A DNA stretch of 64,000 nucleotides, from contig CAJUQB010000003.1 of assembly GCA_910588285.1 (NCBI GenBank), positions 1 to 64,000 of the forward strand. The letters run 5' to 3'. The translations under genes were made by a program, and so were the position numbers. Numbering within the stretch: position 1 is the stretch's first letter; every line of letters starts with the position of its first letter. The notes beneath the pieces were generated by a model, which had not been told where the DNA came from, did no database searches, and saw nothing but the letters and a program-made list of their open reading frames with translations. Below are positions 49,380-57,587 of the stretch, piece by piece. Source of the stretch: an uncultured Lachnospiraceae bacterium. GTDB taxonomy: Bacteria; Bacillota; Clostridia; Lachnospirales; Lachnospiraceae.

Positions 49380-49534
49380 CGAATGAGAGGTGATAGATGA
49401 TATTAATATAAACAGATTTATAAAAAATTATGATTTGCTTAAAAATTACTTTGTCAGCTCGCAAGTTATATAGGCAAATATCCGTCTGTTCGACGGAATT
49501 CCAAGGAAAGAAGACAAAATGGAGGATTTGAAGT

Positions 49535-50335
49535 ATGAAGAAAAAATTTTCAGTAGTATTAGCTACAATGGTACTTATGCTGGCGCTGGAAACCAGCGCT
49601 ATGGCGGCGGACAGCCCGTCAATTTCCGGTCCCAATACACCGAGTGAAGATACGAATAACCCGATCAGTGGTCCGACGCAGAGCAAGGCGGAAGGTGTGA
49701 CAGCAGTGGGCAAAGACGGTCAGGAGTACAAGGTAGAGATCGTGGAAACCGGTGCGACCGCAGTATTGGGCACACTTAGCGGAAAGGAAAAAGAGACCTT
49801 TCAGGAGGTAGTCAATAATCCGGTGGAATTCGTACAGAAAGAAACAGGAAAGAAGGTTGAGGTTGACTGGTATGGCGCAGCGAATATCTCCCTTCCGGAC
49901 AAAATGCCGGAGGGCGGACTTGACATTACGATCAAGGATTCCAAGATTAAGGCAGGCGATAGGATGATCCTGCTGCACGTTAAGGAAGACGGAAGTGTAG
50001 AGGAGATTTCGGTGCAGGTTAAGGATGGCGCGATCACAGGACATTTCACATCCTTATCTCCGGTGGTATATTATGCAGTGGCTTCTGCAGATGTAAATGA
50101 TGACCAGACCGATACAAATAAACCGAGTACTGATACGAATAAGCCAGTTACTGATACGAATAAGCCAAGTACAGAGAAGCCGGCAACTGGTGGCGCCCAG
50201 GGTGCAGGAAGCGGAGTACAGACGGCAAATTCTCCCAAGACTGGAGAACAAAGCACGGCAGCGCCCCTTTATCTGGCAGGTATAATCGCTGCTTGCGGAG
50301 CAATATACCTGTGCCGCAGAAAGCTCCACATCTAA
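49535..50335 (+). CDS. Sortase-anchored cell-surface protein
   Basis: 266 aa. Residues 1-24 are a Sec signal peptide (MKKKFSVVLATMVLMLALET, cleavage after AMA). The middle domain (about 50-185) is unrecognised but compact, with alternating beta-type segments. A spacer of DTNKPSTDTNKPVTDTNKPS repeats follows. The C-terminus is a wall-sorting signal: SPKTGE in place of LPxTG, a hydrophobic helix and the basic tail CRRKLHI. It would be attached to peptidoglycan by a sortase. The function is unknown; the XRE gene and operator upstream suggest switchable expression. Confidence 0.8.
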   Translation: MKKKFSVVLATMVLMLALETSAMAADSPSISGPNTPSEDTNNPISGPTQSKAEGVTAVGKDGQEYKVEIVETGATAVLGTLSGKEKETFQEVVNNPVEFVQKETGKKVEVDWYGAANISLPDKMPEGGLDITIKDSKIKAGDRMILLHVKEDGSVEEISVQVKDGAITGHFTSLSPVVYYAVASADVNDDQTDTNKPSTDTNKPVTDTNKPSTEKPATGGAQGAGSGVQTANSPKTGEQSTAAPLYLAGIIAACGAIYLCRRKLHI

Positions 50336-50396
50336 TACGGCAGGATACAAAAAAGAAATACCCTTTATTACACCGCCTATATAATGAGTTTGAAAC

Positions 50397-50440
50397 ACAG
50401 GAACCGGTGCAGACAATTCAGCGTCTGCACCGGTTTCTGT
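50397..50440 (+). terminator. Terminator-like hairpin after the surface protein
   Basis: A 13-bp perfect stem (50402-50414 with 50423-50435) is extended by ACAG/CTGT (50397-50440). The T-run is weak. The remaining spacer to 50611 holds no gene I can support. Confidence 0.7.
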
Positions 50441-50611
50441 TCCTGGGAATCTACATTTTTACTTGAAATTCTCTTCCAATCGTGGTACATTTTTTAGTGA
50501 GCGGTATTCGTAGGAAACTGCATCGTATGATAGGTGTTGTCACAGATGGCTATTTTGGAGCAAACATTCATAGTCTTTGAAGCATTGATTGGAAAATAGC
50601 GGGGTGATAAC

Positions 50612-51466
50612 ATGAATATAAGCTTTATCGGCGCCGGCAAGGCAGGGTGCAGCCTGGGAAAATACTTCGCAGAGAAGGGTTCTGGCTGCGGCCTTACCGT
50701 GAGCGGCTATTATAGTTTGGAGGAAGCAGACGCCAGATGGGCGGCTACCTTTACCGGCTCCCACTGCTTTGCAGCTATGGGGGAGGCGGTGGACAAAAGT
50801 GATGCCATCATTGTATCGACTCCGGACGGAGCGATAACCAAGGTGTGGGAATCACTGCGGCAAGAACATGTGAGCGGCAAAATGATCTGTCATTTAAGTG
50901 GCTCCTTATCATCCGATGTATTTTCCGGGGCGGAGGATCTGGGTGCATACCCTGTCTCCATTCATCCGATGTTTGCGTTCAGCAATCGAGAATCCGTGTA
51001 TCAACAATTGCAGCAGGCCAGCTTTACCCTGGAGGGACATCCCCGGGCGGTTTTGGCGTGGCAGGAGGTCTTTGAGGCTCTTGGCAATGGGGCGGCTCCC
51101 ATTGACAGGGATGTGAAGGCCAAATATCACGGGGCGGCCAGCCTGTTGTCCAACCATGTGCTGGCGGTTCTGGCCACAGGCTATGAGCTGCTGGAGGAAT
51201 GCGGGTTTTCCAGTAAGGAGGCCCGGTCCTTCAGCCAGTTCCTGGTGAAAAACAATGTGGAGCATGCCATCAAAGAGGGGTGCGTAAAGGCCCTTACCGG
51301 CCCCGTTGAGCGGGGAGACATCGGTACAGTGGAAAAGCACCTGTCGGTGATGGGGGAAGCACAGCAGGAGCTGTACCGGGCCTGCGGCAGGAAGCTTGCA
51401 GCTCTGGCCCGCCAGAAGCATCCCGGGCAGGATTACGGCCCCATGGAGGATTTGCTGAACCAATAG
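50612..51466 (+). CDS. Rossmann-fold DUF2520 protein, candidate ketopantoate reductase
   Basis: 284 aa. The N-terminal NAD(P)-binding domain has the dinucleotide motif GAGKAGCSLGKYF and the STPDGAI strand end. The C-terminal helical DUF2520 domain (about 150-284) has HPMFAF, the KAKYHGAASLLSNHVLAVL helix and ALTGPVERGD. It is the first gene before panB, panC and panD. No classical panE is in the window, and 2-dehydropantoate reductase is the only missing step of the set, so it may fill that role. The assignment is from context; DUF2520 members are also described as generic NADP oxidoreductases. Confidence 0.75.
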   Translation: MNISFIGAGKAGCSLGKYFAEKGSGCGLTVSGYYSLEEADARWAATFTGSHCFAAMGEAVDKSDAIIVSTPDGAITKVWESLRQEHVSGKMICHLSGSLSSDVFSGAEDLGAYPVSIHPMFAFSNRESVYQQLQQASFTLEGHPRAVLAWQEVFEALGNGAAPIDRDVKAKYHGAASLLSNHVLAVLATGYELLEECGFSSKEARSFSQFLVKNNVEHAIKEGCVKALTGPVERGDIGTVEKHLSVMGEAQQELYRACGRKLAALARQKHPGQDYGPMEDLLNQ

Positions 51467-51530
51467 GAGGAAACAGGTATGCGCAACATAATTTCACGGC
51501 GACCATTCTGGCGTCAAGAAGGAGGATATA

Positions 51531-52358
51531 ATGAAAAACACAGTAGCAACATTCAAGGAAGCAAAGCAAAAGGGCGAGAAGCTGTCCATGCTGACAGCCT
51601 ACGATTATTCCACAGCCAAGCTCATTGACGAATCCGGGGTCAACGCCATTCTGGTGGGGGATTCCCTGGGAAATGTGATTCTTGGCTATGAGGATACCCT
51701 TTCTGTCACCATGGAGGACATGATCCACCATGGAGCGGCAGTATCCCGAGGGGTAAAAAACGCCCTTTTAATTGTAGATATGCCCTTCATGAGCTACCAG
51801 GTGTCCGTGCAGGATGCACTTGTAAACGCCGGGCGGCTGATGAAGGAGGGACGGGCAGGAGCAGTAAAGCTGGAGGGAGGCCAGGAGGTATGCCCCCAGA
51901 TTCGGGCCATCACGGCAGCGGGGATCCCGGTCTGCGCCCACATCGGCCTGACGCCCCAGTCCATCAACGCCTTTGGGGGCTTTAAGGTACAGGGAAAGAC
52001 CGAGAGCGCGGCCAAAAAGCTTTTGGAGGACGCCAGGGCGGTGGAGGCAGCAGGCGCCTTTGCCGTGGTGCTGGAGTGCGTGCCGGCGAAGCTGGCGGAG
52101 CTGGTGACCAAGGAGGTTTCCATTCCCACCATTGGGATTGGGGCAGGAAATGTCTGCGACGGGCAGGTGCTGGTATATCAGGATATGCTGGGACTGTTTT
52201 CCGATTTTACCCCCAAGTTCGTCCGGCGGTTTGCAGAGGTGGGCCAGACCATGCGGGAAGCCTTTGCGGCCTATGACAGGGCGGTGAAGGACGGCTCCTT
52301 CCCGGAGAAGAAGCATGAATATACCATCAGTGATGATGTTTTGGAAAAATTGTATTAG
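51531..52358 (+). CDS. panB: 3-methyl-2-oxobutanoate hydroxymethyltransferase
   Basis: Transfers a hydroxymethyl group from 5,10-methylene-THF to alpha-ketoisovalerate, giving ketopantoate. The 275-aa TIM barrel has the family landmarks [49 protein letters not shown] and [31 protein letters not shown] lies before the ATG. It is followed by panC after 14 bp and then panD, a standard pantothenate operon. Confidence 0.96.
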   Translation: MKNTVATFKEAKQKGEKLSMLTAYDYSTAKLIDESGVNAILVGDSLGNVILGYEDTLSVTMEDMIHHGAAVSRGVKNALLIVDMPFMSYQVSVQDALVNAGRLMKEGRAGAVKLEGGQEVCPQIRAITAAGIPVCAHIGLTPQSINAFGGFKVQGKTESAAKKLLEDARAVEAAGAFAVVLECVPAKLAELVTKEVSIPTIGIGAGNVCDGQVLVYQDMLGLFSDFTPKFVRRFAEVGQTMREAFAAYDRAVKDGSFPEKKHEYTISDDVLEKLY

Positions 52359-52372
52359 ACGGGGGAGGATAT

Positions 52373-53215
52373 ATGAATATTTCAGGAAGTATCAAAGACA
52401 CAAGAAATCAGGTAAAGGAGTGGAAGAGCCAGGGGCTGTCCGTAGCCCTGGTTCCCACTATGGGCTATCTCCACGACGGGCACAAGAGCCTGATGGAGCG
52501 GGCCAGGAAGGAAAATGACAAGGTGGTGGTGAGCATCTTTGTGAACCCCATGCAGTTTGGGCCACAGGAGGATTACGACAGCTATCCCAGGGACCTTGAG
52601 CGGGATGGGGCCATCTGCCAGGAGGCCGGTGTGGACTGGATCTTCCACCCGGAAGTGGAGGAAATGTACGGCCCTCATTTCTGCGGCTATGTGGATATGC
52701 ACACCCTGCCGGAAAAGCTGTGCGGAGCCAGCCGTCCCGTGCATTTTCGGGGTGTGCAGACCGTGGTCAGCAAGCTGTTCCACATTATCCCGGCCCAGCG
52801 GGCTTATTTCGGGCAGAAGGATGCCCAGCAGCTGGCCATTATCCGCCGGATGGTGATGGACCTGGATTTTGATATAGAGATCATTGGATGCCCCATTGTC
52901 CGGGAGGCGGACGGCCTGGCCAAGAGCTCCCGGAATACCTATCTGTCCCGGGAGGAGCGTGCCCAGGCCGTGATCTTAAACCAGTCCCTGGAGGAGGCCA
53001 TGAGGCTTGTTGAGGCCGGGGAGAAGGAGGCGGAGAAGGTGAAGGAGGCCATTATAAAGAAGCTTTCCGGCTGCCCTCTGGCGCGGATTGACTATGTAGA
53101 GATTGTAAGCTTTGACAATATTCAGCCCATCCAGAGGCTGGAGGGGCCGGTGCTGATTGCCATTGCGGTGTACATTGGAACCACCCGCCTGATTGACAAC
53201 CGGATTATTATGTAA
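52373..53215 (+). CDS. panC: Pantoate-beta-alanine ligase (pantothenate synthetase)
   Basis: ATP-dependent condensation of pantoate and beta-alanine. The 280-aa protein has the HIGH-like [12 protein letters not shown], the YPRDLERD segment, [10 protein letters not shown], the [16 protein letters not shown] block and [16 protein letters not shown], plus SSRNTYLS. It stands between panB and panD and would be co-transcribed. CoA derived from pantothenate is used by the acyl-CoA steps of the lysine pathway. Confidence 0.96.
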   Translation: MNISGSIKDTRNQVKEWKSQGLSVALVPTMGYLHDGHKSLMERARKENDKVVVSIFVNPMQFGPQEDYDSYPRDLERDGAICQEAGVDWIFHPEVEEMYGPHFCGYVDMHTLPEKLCGASRPVHFRGVQTVVSKLFHIIPAQRAYFGQKDAQQLAIIRRMVMDLDFDIEIIGCPIVREADGLAKSSRNTYLSREERAQAVILNQSLEEAMRLVEAGEKEAEKVKEAIIKKLSGCPLARIDYVEIVSFDNIQPIQRLEGPVLIAIAVYIGTTRLIDNRIIM

Positions 53216-53226
53216 GGAGAAGGAAA

Positions 53227-53625
53227 ATGCTTTTGAATATGTTAAAGGGCAAAATTCACCGGGCCGTGGTGCAGCAGGCAGAGCTGAATTATGTGGGCAG
53301 CATCACGGTGGATCCAAAGCTGATGGAGGCTGCCGGGATTTTGGAATATGAATATGTACAGATTGTGGATGTGGAGAACGGGAACCGTTTTGAAACCTAT
53401 ACCATTGCAGGGGAGCCGGACAGCGGCATGATCTGCCTGAACGGGGCGGCGGCCCGCCAGGTGTCTGTGGGGGATCATATTATTATCATGTGCTATGCCC
53501 AGATGACCCCGGAGGAGGCCAAAGAGCATAAGCCCTATGTGGTATTTGTGGATGACAGGAATAAGATCCGCCAGGTAGCCCGCTATGAGAAATACGGAGA
53601 GCTGAGCCCTGGATGTGAGGGTTGA
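53227..53625 (+). CDS. panD: Aspartate 1-decarboxylase
   Basis: Makes beta-alanine from aspartate using a pyruvoyl cofactor formed by self-cleavage. The 132-aa proenzyme has the cleavage site Gly24-Ser25 in [10 protein letters not shown], exactly at the usual position. The catalytic [18 protein letters not shown] segment follows. GGAGAAGG lies before the ATG, 11 bp after panC. It closes the pantothenate operon. Confidence 0.96.
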   Translation: MLLNMLKGKIHRAVVQQAELNYVGSITVDPKLMEAAGILEYEYVQIVDVENGNRFETYTIAGEPDSGMICLNGAAARQVSVGDHIIIMCYAQMTPEEAKEHKPYVVFVDDRNKIRQVARYEKYGELSPGCEG

Positions 53626-53758
53626 ACTGGGGGGAGAAAGGTGGTACAATAACGGGGAAATGATGGAGGTCCTGTTTCCGGCCGGAGGCAGCAGCCAGGG
53701 CGCTGCCGGAAGCATTGATGCAGCTATATAAGAGAAAAAAGTATTGGAGGAAAAGGCT

Positions 53759-54283
53759 ATGAGTGGTTTGATTCACATTTACGAAGGAGACGGAAAGGGA
53801 AAGACAAGCGCCGGGGTAGGGCTTGCGGTGCGGTGCGCCGGGAGCGGCCAGGAGGTTTTGTACACCCAGTTTTTGAAGACGGATGATTCCAGTGAGCTTG
53901 GGGTGTTGGAGCAGCTGGCCCATATCCATTTGGTACGGTGCACCGAGACCTTTGGATTTGTTTTCAACATGACTCCGGAGACCAGGAAGAAGGCCAGGGA
54001 ATTTTATACGGAGCATTTCCGGAAGGTGACTGCCCTGGCAAGGGAGGAAGGAGTGCGGCTGCTGGTGATGGATGAGCTGATCGCCAGCTACAATCTGGAT
54101 ATGGTGGACAAGGAGGAGGTGCTTACGTTCCTGAAGGACAAGCCCCAGGAGCTTGAGGTGGTGCTGACCGGCCGCGACCCGGCGCCGGAGCTCTGTGAGC
54201 TGGCGGATTATATATCCAGGATTGTGAAGGTGAAGCACCCCTTTGATAAGGGGATTCCTGCCAGGAAGGGAATTGAGATGTAG
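53759..54283 (+). CDS. cobO: Cob(I)alamin adenosyltransferase (CobA/CobO/BtuR type)
   Basis: Adenosylates the corrin cobalt to form adenosylcobalamin. The 174-aa P-loop protein has GDGKGKTSAGVGLAVR near the N-terminus, FLKTDDSSELG and the MDELIASYNLDMVD block, with VVLTGRDPAPELCELADYIS near the end. The start at 53759 (MSGLIHIYEG) lies 8 nt after GGAGG; a TTG at 53744 overlaps that site. Product adenosylcobalamin is required by KamDE, so the gene supports the lysine pathway even though it is distant. Confidence 0.92.
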   Translation: MSGLIHIYEGDGKGKTSAGVGLAVRCAGSGQEVLYTQFLKTDDSSELGVLEQLAHIHLVRCTETFGFVFNMTPETRKKAREFYTEHFRKVTALAREEGVRLLVMDELIASYNLDMVDKEEVLTFLKDKPQELEVVLTGRDPAPELCELADYISRIVKVKHPFDKGIPARKGIEM

Positions 54284-54285
54284 GT

Positions 54286-54771
54286 ATGGCTGAAAGGTAT
54301 TTTCCGTTATATGTTTCCATGAAGGGAAAGCGCTGCCAGATCTATGGCGGAGGTCCGATTGCAGCCAGAAGGGCCGGCGCGCTGCTGCGGTTTGGCGCAG
54401 CGGTATGTGTGACTGCGCCAGAGATCTGTGACGCCATCCGGCAGTACCGGCTCCAGTATCCCGGGCAGTGTCAGCTTCGGGAGGAGGAATACCGGCCGGG
54501 AATGACGGAGGCGGATTTTGTACTGGCCTGCACGGACGATGAGAAGGTCCAGGAGGAGATTTACCGGGAATGCAGGAGCCTTGGGATTCCGGTGAACCTG
54601 GCGTCGGACCAGAGCAAGTGTGATTTTTTCTTTCCGGCCCTGGTGGAGCAGGAGGAGCTGGTCATCGGCGTGTGCTCCAGCGGGAAGGATCATTCCAGGG
54701 TGCGCAGGCTGGCCCAGCGGCTTAGGCTGTGGCTGGCAGAGCAGGAAGGGATATCGGCATCAGGGAAATGA
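54286..54771 (+). CDS. Precorrin-2 dehydrogenase / sirohydrochlorin ferrochelatase-type (CysG N-terminal, Met8-like)
   Basis: 161 aa. The NAD-binding loop YGGGPIAARRAGALLRFGA and the conserved NLASDQSKCDFFFPALVEQEELVIGVCSSG segment define the siroheme-synthase N-terminal family. It oxidises precorrin-2 to sirohydrochlorin, the branch point toward siroheme or cobalamin. It starts 2 bp after the adenosyltransferase and precedes hemB and hemL, giving a tetrapyrrole operon. The C-terminal methyltransferase domain of fused CysG proteins is absent. Confidence 0.88.
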   Translation: MAERYFPLYVSMKGKRCQIYGGGPIAARRAGALLRFGAAVCVTAPEICDAIRQYRLQYPGQCQLREEEYRPGMTEADFVLACTDDEKVQEEIYRECRSLGIPVNLASDQSKCDFFFPALVEQEELVIGVCSSGKDHSRVRRLAQRLRLWLAEQEGISASGK

Positions 54772-54806
54772 GCCCTGCATAAGCTTGGAAAACGGGAGGA
54801 TTCAGG

Positions 54807-55790
54807 ATGGAACTGACAGTAAGGCCCCGCCGTCTGCGGGGAAATGAAACTATCAGGAAAATGGTGCGGGAGACCAGGATGGACAAATCCAGTCTGGTGT
54901 ATCCCATGTTTGTGGTGGAGGGGGTCAACATCAAGGAGGAGATCCCCTCCATGTACGGTCAGTACCGGTACAGCGTGGACCGGATGGAGGAGAAGCTTCT
55001 TGAGCTGGCAGAAGCCGGTGTGCAGAATGTGATGCTCTTTGGGATCCCGGCCCACAAGGACGAGGCAGGCAGCGGGGCATACGACACGGACGGCATTGTG
55101 CAGCGGGGCTTTCGCAAGGCCAGGCAGGCCTGCCCACAGCTGTATCTGATGGGGGATGTGTGTATGTGCGAATATACCTCCCACGGCCACTGCGGCCTGC
55201 TCCATGGCCAGGATGTGGACAATGACAGGACGCTTGAGCTGCTGGCCCAAACGGCCCTGTCCCAGGTTCAGGCAGGAGCCGATATGGTAGCGCCCTCGGA
55301 TATGATGGACGGACGGGTGGGGGCCATCCGCAGGCTGCTGGATCAGAATCATTATGAGCATATTCCCATCATGGCCTACTCGGTGAAGTTTGCCTCCTCC
55401 TTCTACGGTCCCTTCCGGGATGCGGCGGACTCTGCGCCGGCCTTTGGGGACCGCAAGACTTACCAGATGGATTTCCACAACCGCAGAGAAGCGGTAAAGG
55501 AAGCCCTGCTGGATGCGGCGGAGGGAGCGGATATCCTGATGGTAAAGCCGGCTATGGCCTACGGAGACCTGATCCGTGAGGTGAAGGACGCCACGCATCT
55601 TCCCCTGGCTGCCTACAGTGTCAGCGGGGAGTATGCCATGGTGAAAACCACGGCTGCGGCAGGCTTTGTAGATGAGACCAGCATTATGTGTGAGATGGCG
55701 GTTAGCGCCTATCGGGCAGGCGCTGACATCTATATTACCTATTTTGCCCAGGAATTGGCCAAATGCATGGAGGAAGGAAGAATCGGATAA
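54807..55790 (+). CDS. hemB: Delta-aminolevulinic acid dehydratase (porphobilinogen synthase)
   Basis: Condenses two 5-aminolevulinate molecules to porphobilinogen. The 327-aa TIM barrel has the zinc-type cysteine cluster CMCEYTSHGHCG, the first Schiff-base Lys in SVKFASSFYGPFRD and the second in MVKPAMAYGD, plus the DMMDGRVGAIR segment. GGGAGGATTC precedes the ATG. Its stop overlaps the start of hemL (TAATG), so the two are coupled. Confidence 0.96.
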   Translation: MELTVRPRRLRGNETIRKMVRETRMDKSSLVYPMFVVEGVNIKEEIPSMYGQYRYSVDRMEEKLLELAEAGVQNVMLFGIPAHKDEAGSGAYDTDGIVQRGFRKARQACPQLYLMGDVCMCEYTSHGHCGLLHGQDVDNDRTLELLAQTALSQVQAGADMVAPSDMMDGRVGAIRRLLDQNHYEHIPIMAYSVKFASSFYGPFRDAADSAPAFGDRKTYQMDFHNRREAVKEALLDAAEGADILMVKPAMAYGDLIREVKDATHLPLAAYSVSGEYAMVKTTAAAGFVDETSIMCEMAVSAYRAGADIYITYFAQELAKCMEEGRIG

Positions 55791-57073
55791 TGGGAAGAAA
55801 TGAAGCGTTGTATCAGGAGGCAGTGAATTATATCCCGGGAGGCGTCAATTCCCCGGTGCGGGCCTTTGGCTCCATCGGCTCCTGCCCCCGGTTTATTGCC
55901 AGGGCGGAAGGAAGCCTCCTCTGGGATGAGGAGGGAAGGGAATATATTGATTACATCGGCTCCTGGGGGCCGATGATTCTGGGTCATGGCCATCCCGAGG
56001 TACTGGATCGGGTGCAGGAGGCCTGCCGGCGGGGGTTAAGCTTTGGCGCTGCCACGGCTGCTGAGGTAGAGATGGCCAAGCTGGTCTGTGAGATGGTTCC
56101 CTCTATAGAGATGGTGCGCATGGTCAATTCCGGCACCGAGGCGGTTATGAGCGCCATCCGCCTGGCCAGGGGCTATACACGGCGGGATAAGATCATCAAG
56201 TTCATTGGCTGCTACCACGGCCATTCCGACGGGCTGCTGGTCAAGGCAGGCTCCGGTGTCATGACAGCCGGGGTGCCTGACAGTCTGGGTGTGCCTGCCG
56301 GCTGTACCGGGGATACCCTTTCCGCCCGGTATAATGACCTGGAAAGCGTGGAGGAGCATTTTAAGCGGTGCGGGGAAGAGATTGCCGCTGTGATCGTGGA
56401 GCCGGTGGCTGCCAATATGGGCGTAGTGCTGCCCAAGGAGGGCTTTCTTCCTGGCCTTCGGAGCCTGTGCGACCAATACGGCGCACTGCTGATCTTTGAC
56501 GAGGTGATCACAGGCTTCCGCCTGTGCCCGGCCGGAGCCCAGGGATTTCTGGGGGCCTGTCCGGATCTTACCACCTTTGGGAAAATCATCGGCGGCGGGA
56601 TGCCGGTGGGCGCCTACGGCGGAAGACGGGAGATTATGGAGCTGGTGGCGCCCTTAGGGGGCGTGTACCAGGCAGGAACCTTGAGCGGCAACCCGGTGGC
56701 CATGGCGGCAGGGCTTGCCCAGCTGTCCATTCTCCGGGATTTTCCGGAAAGCTATCAAAAGCTCAACCACATGGCGGATGATTTCTTTGAAGGGATCCGG
56801 CAGCGGATCGCGGAGGCGGGGCTGCCCTACCAGGTAAACCACATCGGTTCTCTGGGCTGTATCTTTTTCACGGATCAGGAGGTGACGGACTATGACAGCG
56901 CCAAGACCTCGGATACGGCCAAATATGCGGATTACTGCAACTATATGCTGGAGCATGGGGTGTATTTGGCGCCAGCCCAGTTTGAGGCCATGTTTTTGTC
57001 CATGGCCCACACAGAGCTGCAGCTGATGAATACCCTGAAGGTGATGGAGACATATTGGAAGCAGGGGAAATAA
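55790..57073 (+). CDS. hemL: Glutamate-1-semialdehyde 2,1-aminomutase
   Basis: Converts glutamate-1-semialdehyde to 5-aminolevulinate with PLP. The 427-aa class III aminotransferase-fold protein has the opening YIPGGVNSPVRAF, MVNSGTEAVMSAIRLAR, GCYHGHSDGLLVKAGSG, LIFDEVITGFR and the PLP lysine in TFGKIIGGGMPVGAYGG. It is the last gene of the tetrapyrrole operon. Together with hemB it supplies uroporphyrinogen precursors for corrin and siroheme. hemA, hemC and hemD are not in this window. A terminator at 57085 follows. Confidence 0.96.
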   Translation: MGRNEALYQEAVNYIPGGVNSPVRAFGSIGSCPRFIARAEGSLLWDEEGREYIDYIGSWGPMILGHGHPEVLDRVQEACRRGLSFGAATAAEVEMAKLVCEMVPSIEMVRMVNSGTEAVMSAIRLARGYTRRDKIIKFIGCYHGHSDGLLVKAGSGVMTAGVPDSLGVPAGCTGDTLSARYNDLESVEEHFKRCGEEIAAVIVEPVAANMGVVLPKEGFLPGLRSLCDQYGALLIFDEVITGFRLCPAGAQGFLGACPDLTTFGKIIGGGMPVGAYGGRREIMELVAPLGGVYQAGTLSGNPVAMAAGLAQLSILRDFPESYQKLNHMADDFFEGIRQRIAEAGLPYQVNHIGSLGCIFFTDQEVTDYDSAKTSDTAKYADYCNYMLEHGVYLAPAQFEAMFLSMAHTELQLMNTLKVMETYWKQGK

Positions 57074-57084
57074 AGGGCAATTGA

Positions 57085-57125
57085 CAAGGGCCGGGAATCT
57101 ATGGCAGGTTCCCGGCCCTTGTTTT
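57085..57125. terminator. Bidirectional terminator after hemL
   Basis: CAAGGGCCGGGAA (57085-57097) pairs with TTCCCGGCCCTTG (57109-57121), followed by TTTTAT. It also lies just beyond the stop codon of the convergent ferredoxin gene. Confidence 0.88.
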
Positions 57126-57131
57126 ATATAT

Positions 57132-57587
57132 TTATGGATTATAACTCTCCTCAAGAGTCAGCGCATCAAAGGGGCACACCGCCACGCAGGCGGGCAGAAG
57201 GCCGGCCTTTACACGCTGGCTGCAGCCGTCGCATTTCAGCATCTTCCCATCAAGACCCATGGTGGGGGCCCCGTGGGGGCAGGCGAAGGCGCAGCTGCGG
57301 CAGCCGATGCAGTTGGTGGTATCAAACACCGTAAATCCGGTGTCCGGATCCTTGAACAGGCACCCGGAGGGACAGGCGGGGATACAGGGGGCATCGTCGC
57401 AGTGCTCACAGGCATGGGAGTAGTAGCCGAATGTTTCCTCCGGGTGAAGCCGGCTCTCCTTGGTGAAGGTCCGGCGCAGGGGCAGCTGGCCCTCCTCCGC
57501 CTGGATGTCGTTCTGGTCCATGCAGGCCACGGCACAGGCGCCGCAGGCCACACATTTTGCTTCGTCAAAGGTGATTTTATAGCGCAT
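57132..57587 (-). CDS. Four-cluster ferredoxin-type electron-transfer subunit (DmsB/NrfC type)
   Basis: 151 aa. Start at 57587 (MRYKITFDEAKC) behind GAGGAGGG; the longer reading frame to 57740 is inside the Mo-enzyme gene. It has sixteen cysteines in four cluster motifs: CVACGACAVAC, CEHCDDAPCIPAC, CIGCRSCAFAC and CDGCSQRVKAGLLPACVAVC. Such proteins pass electrons to or from molybdopterin catalytic subunits. Its start overlaps the end of the Mo-enzyme gene by 11 bp. No Tat signal is present, so it acts in the cytoplasm. Confidence 0.92.
   Translation of the reverse strand: MRYKITFDEAKCVACGACAVACMDQNDIQAEEGQLPLRRTFTKESRLHPEETFGYYSHACEHCDDAPCIPACPSGCLFKDPDTGFTVFDTTNCIGCRSCAFACPHGAPTMGLDGKMLKCDGCSQRVKAGLLPACVAVCPFDALTLEESYNP

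Noticed and set aside
53626-53758. Cobalamin riboswitch before the cobalamin adenosyltransferase gene
   Set aside because: The spacer is only 133 bp and lacks the B12-box and the expected helices.
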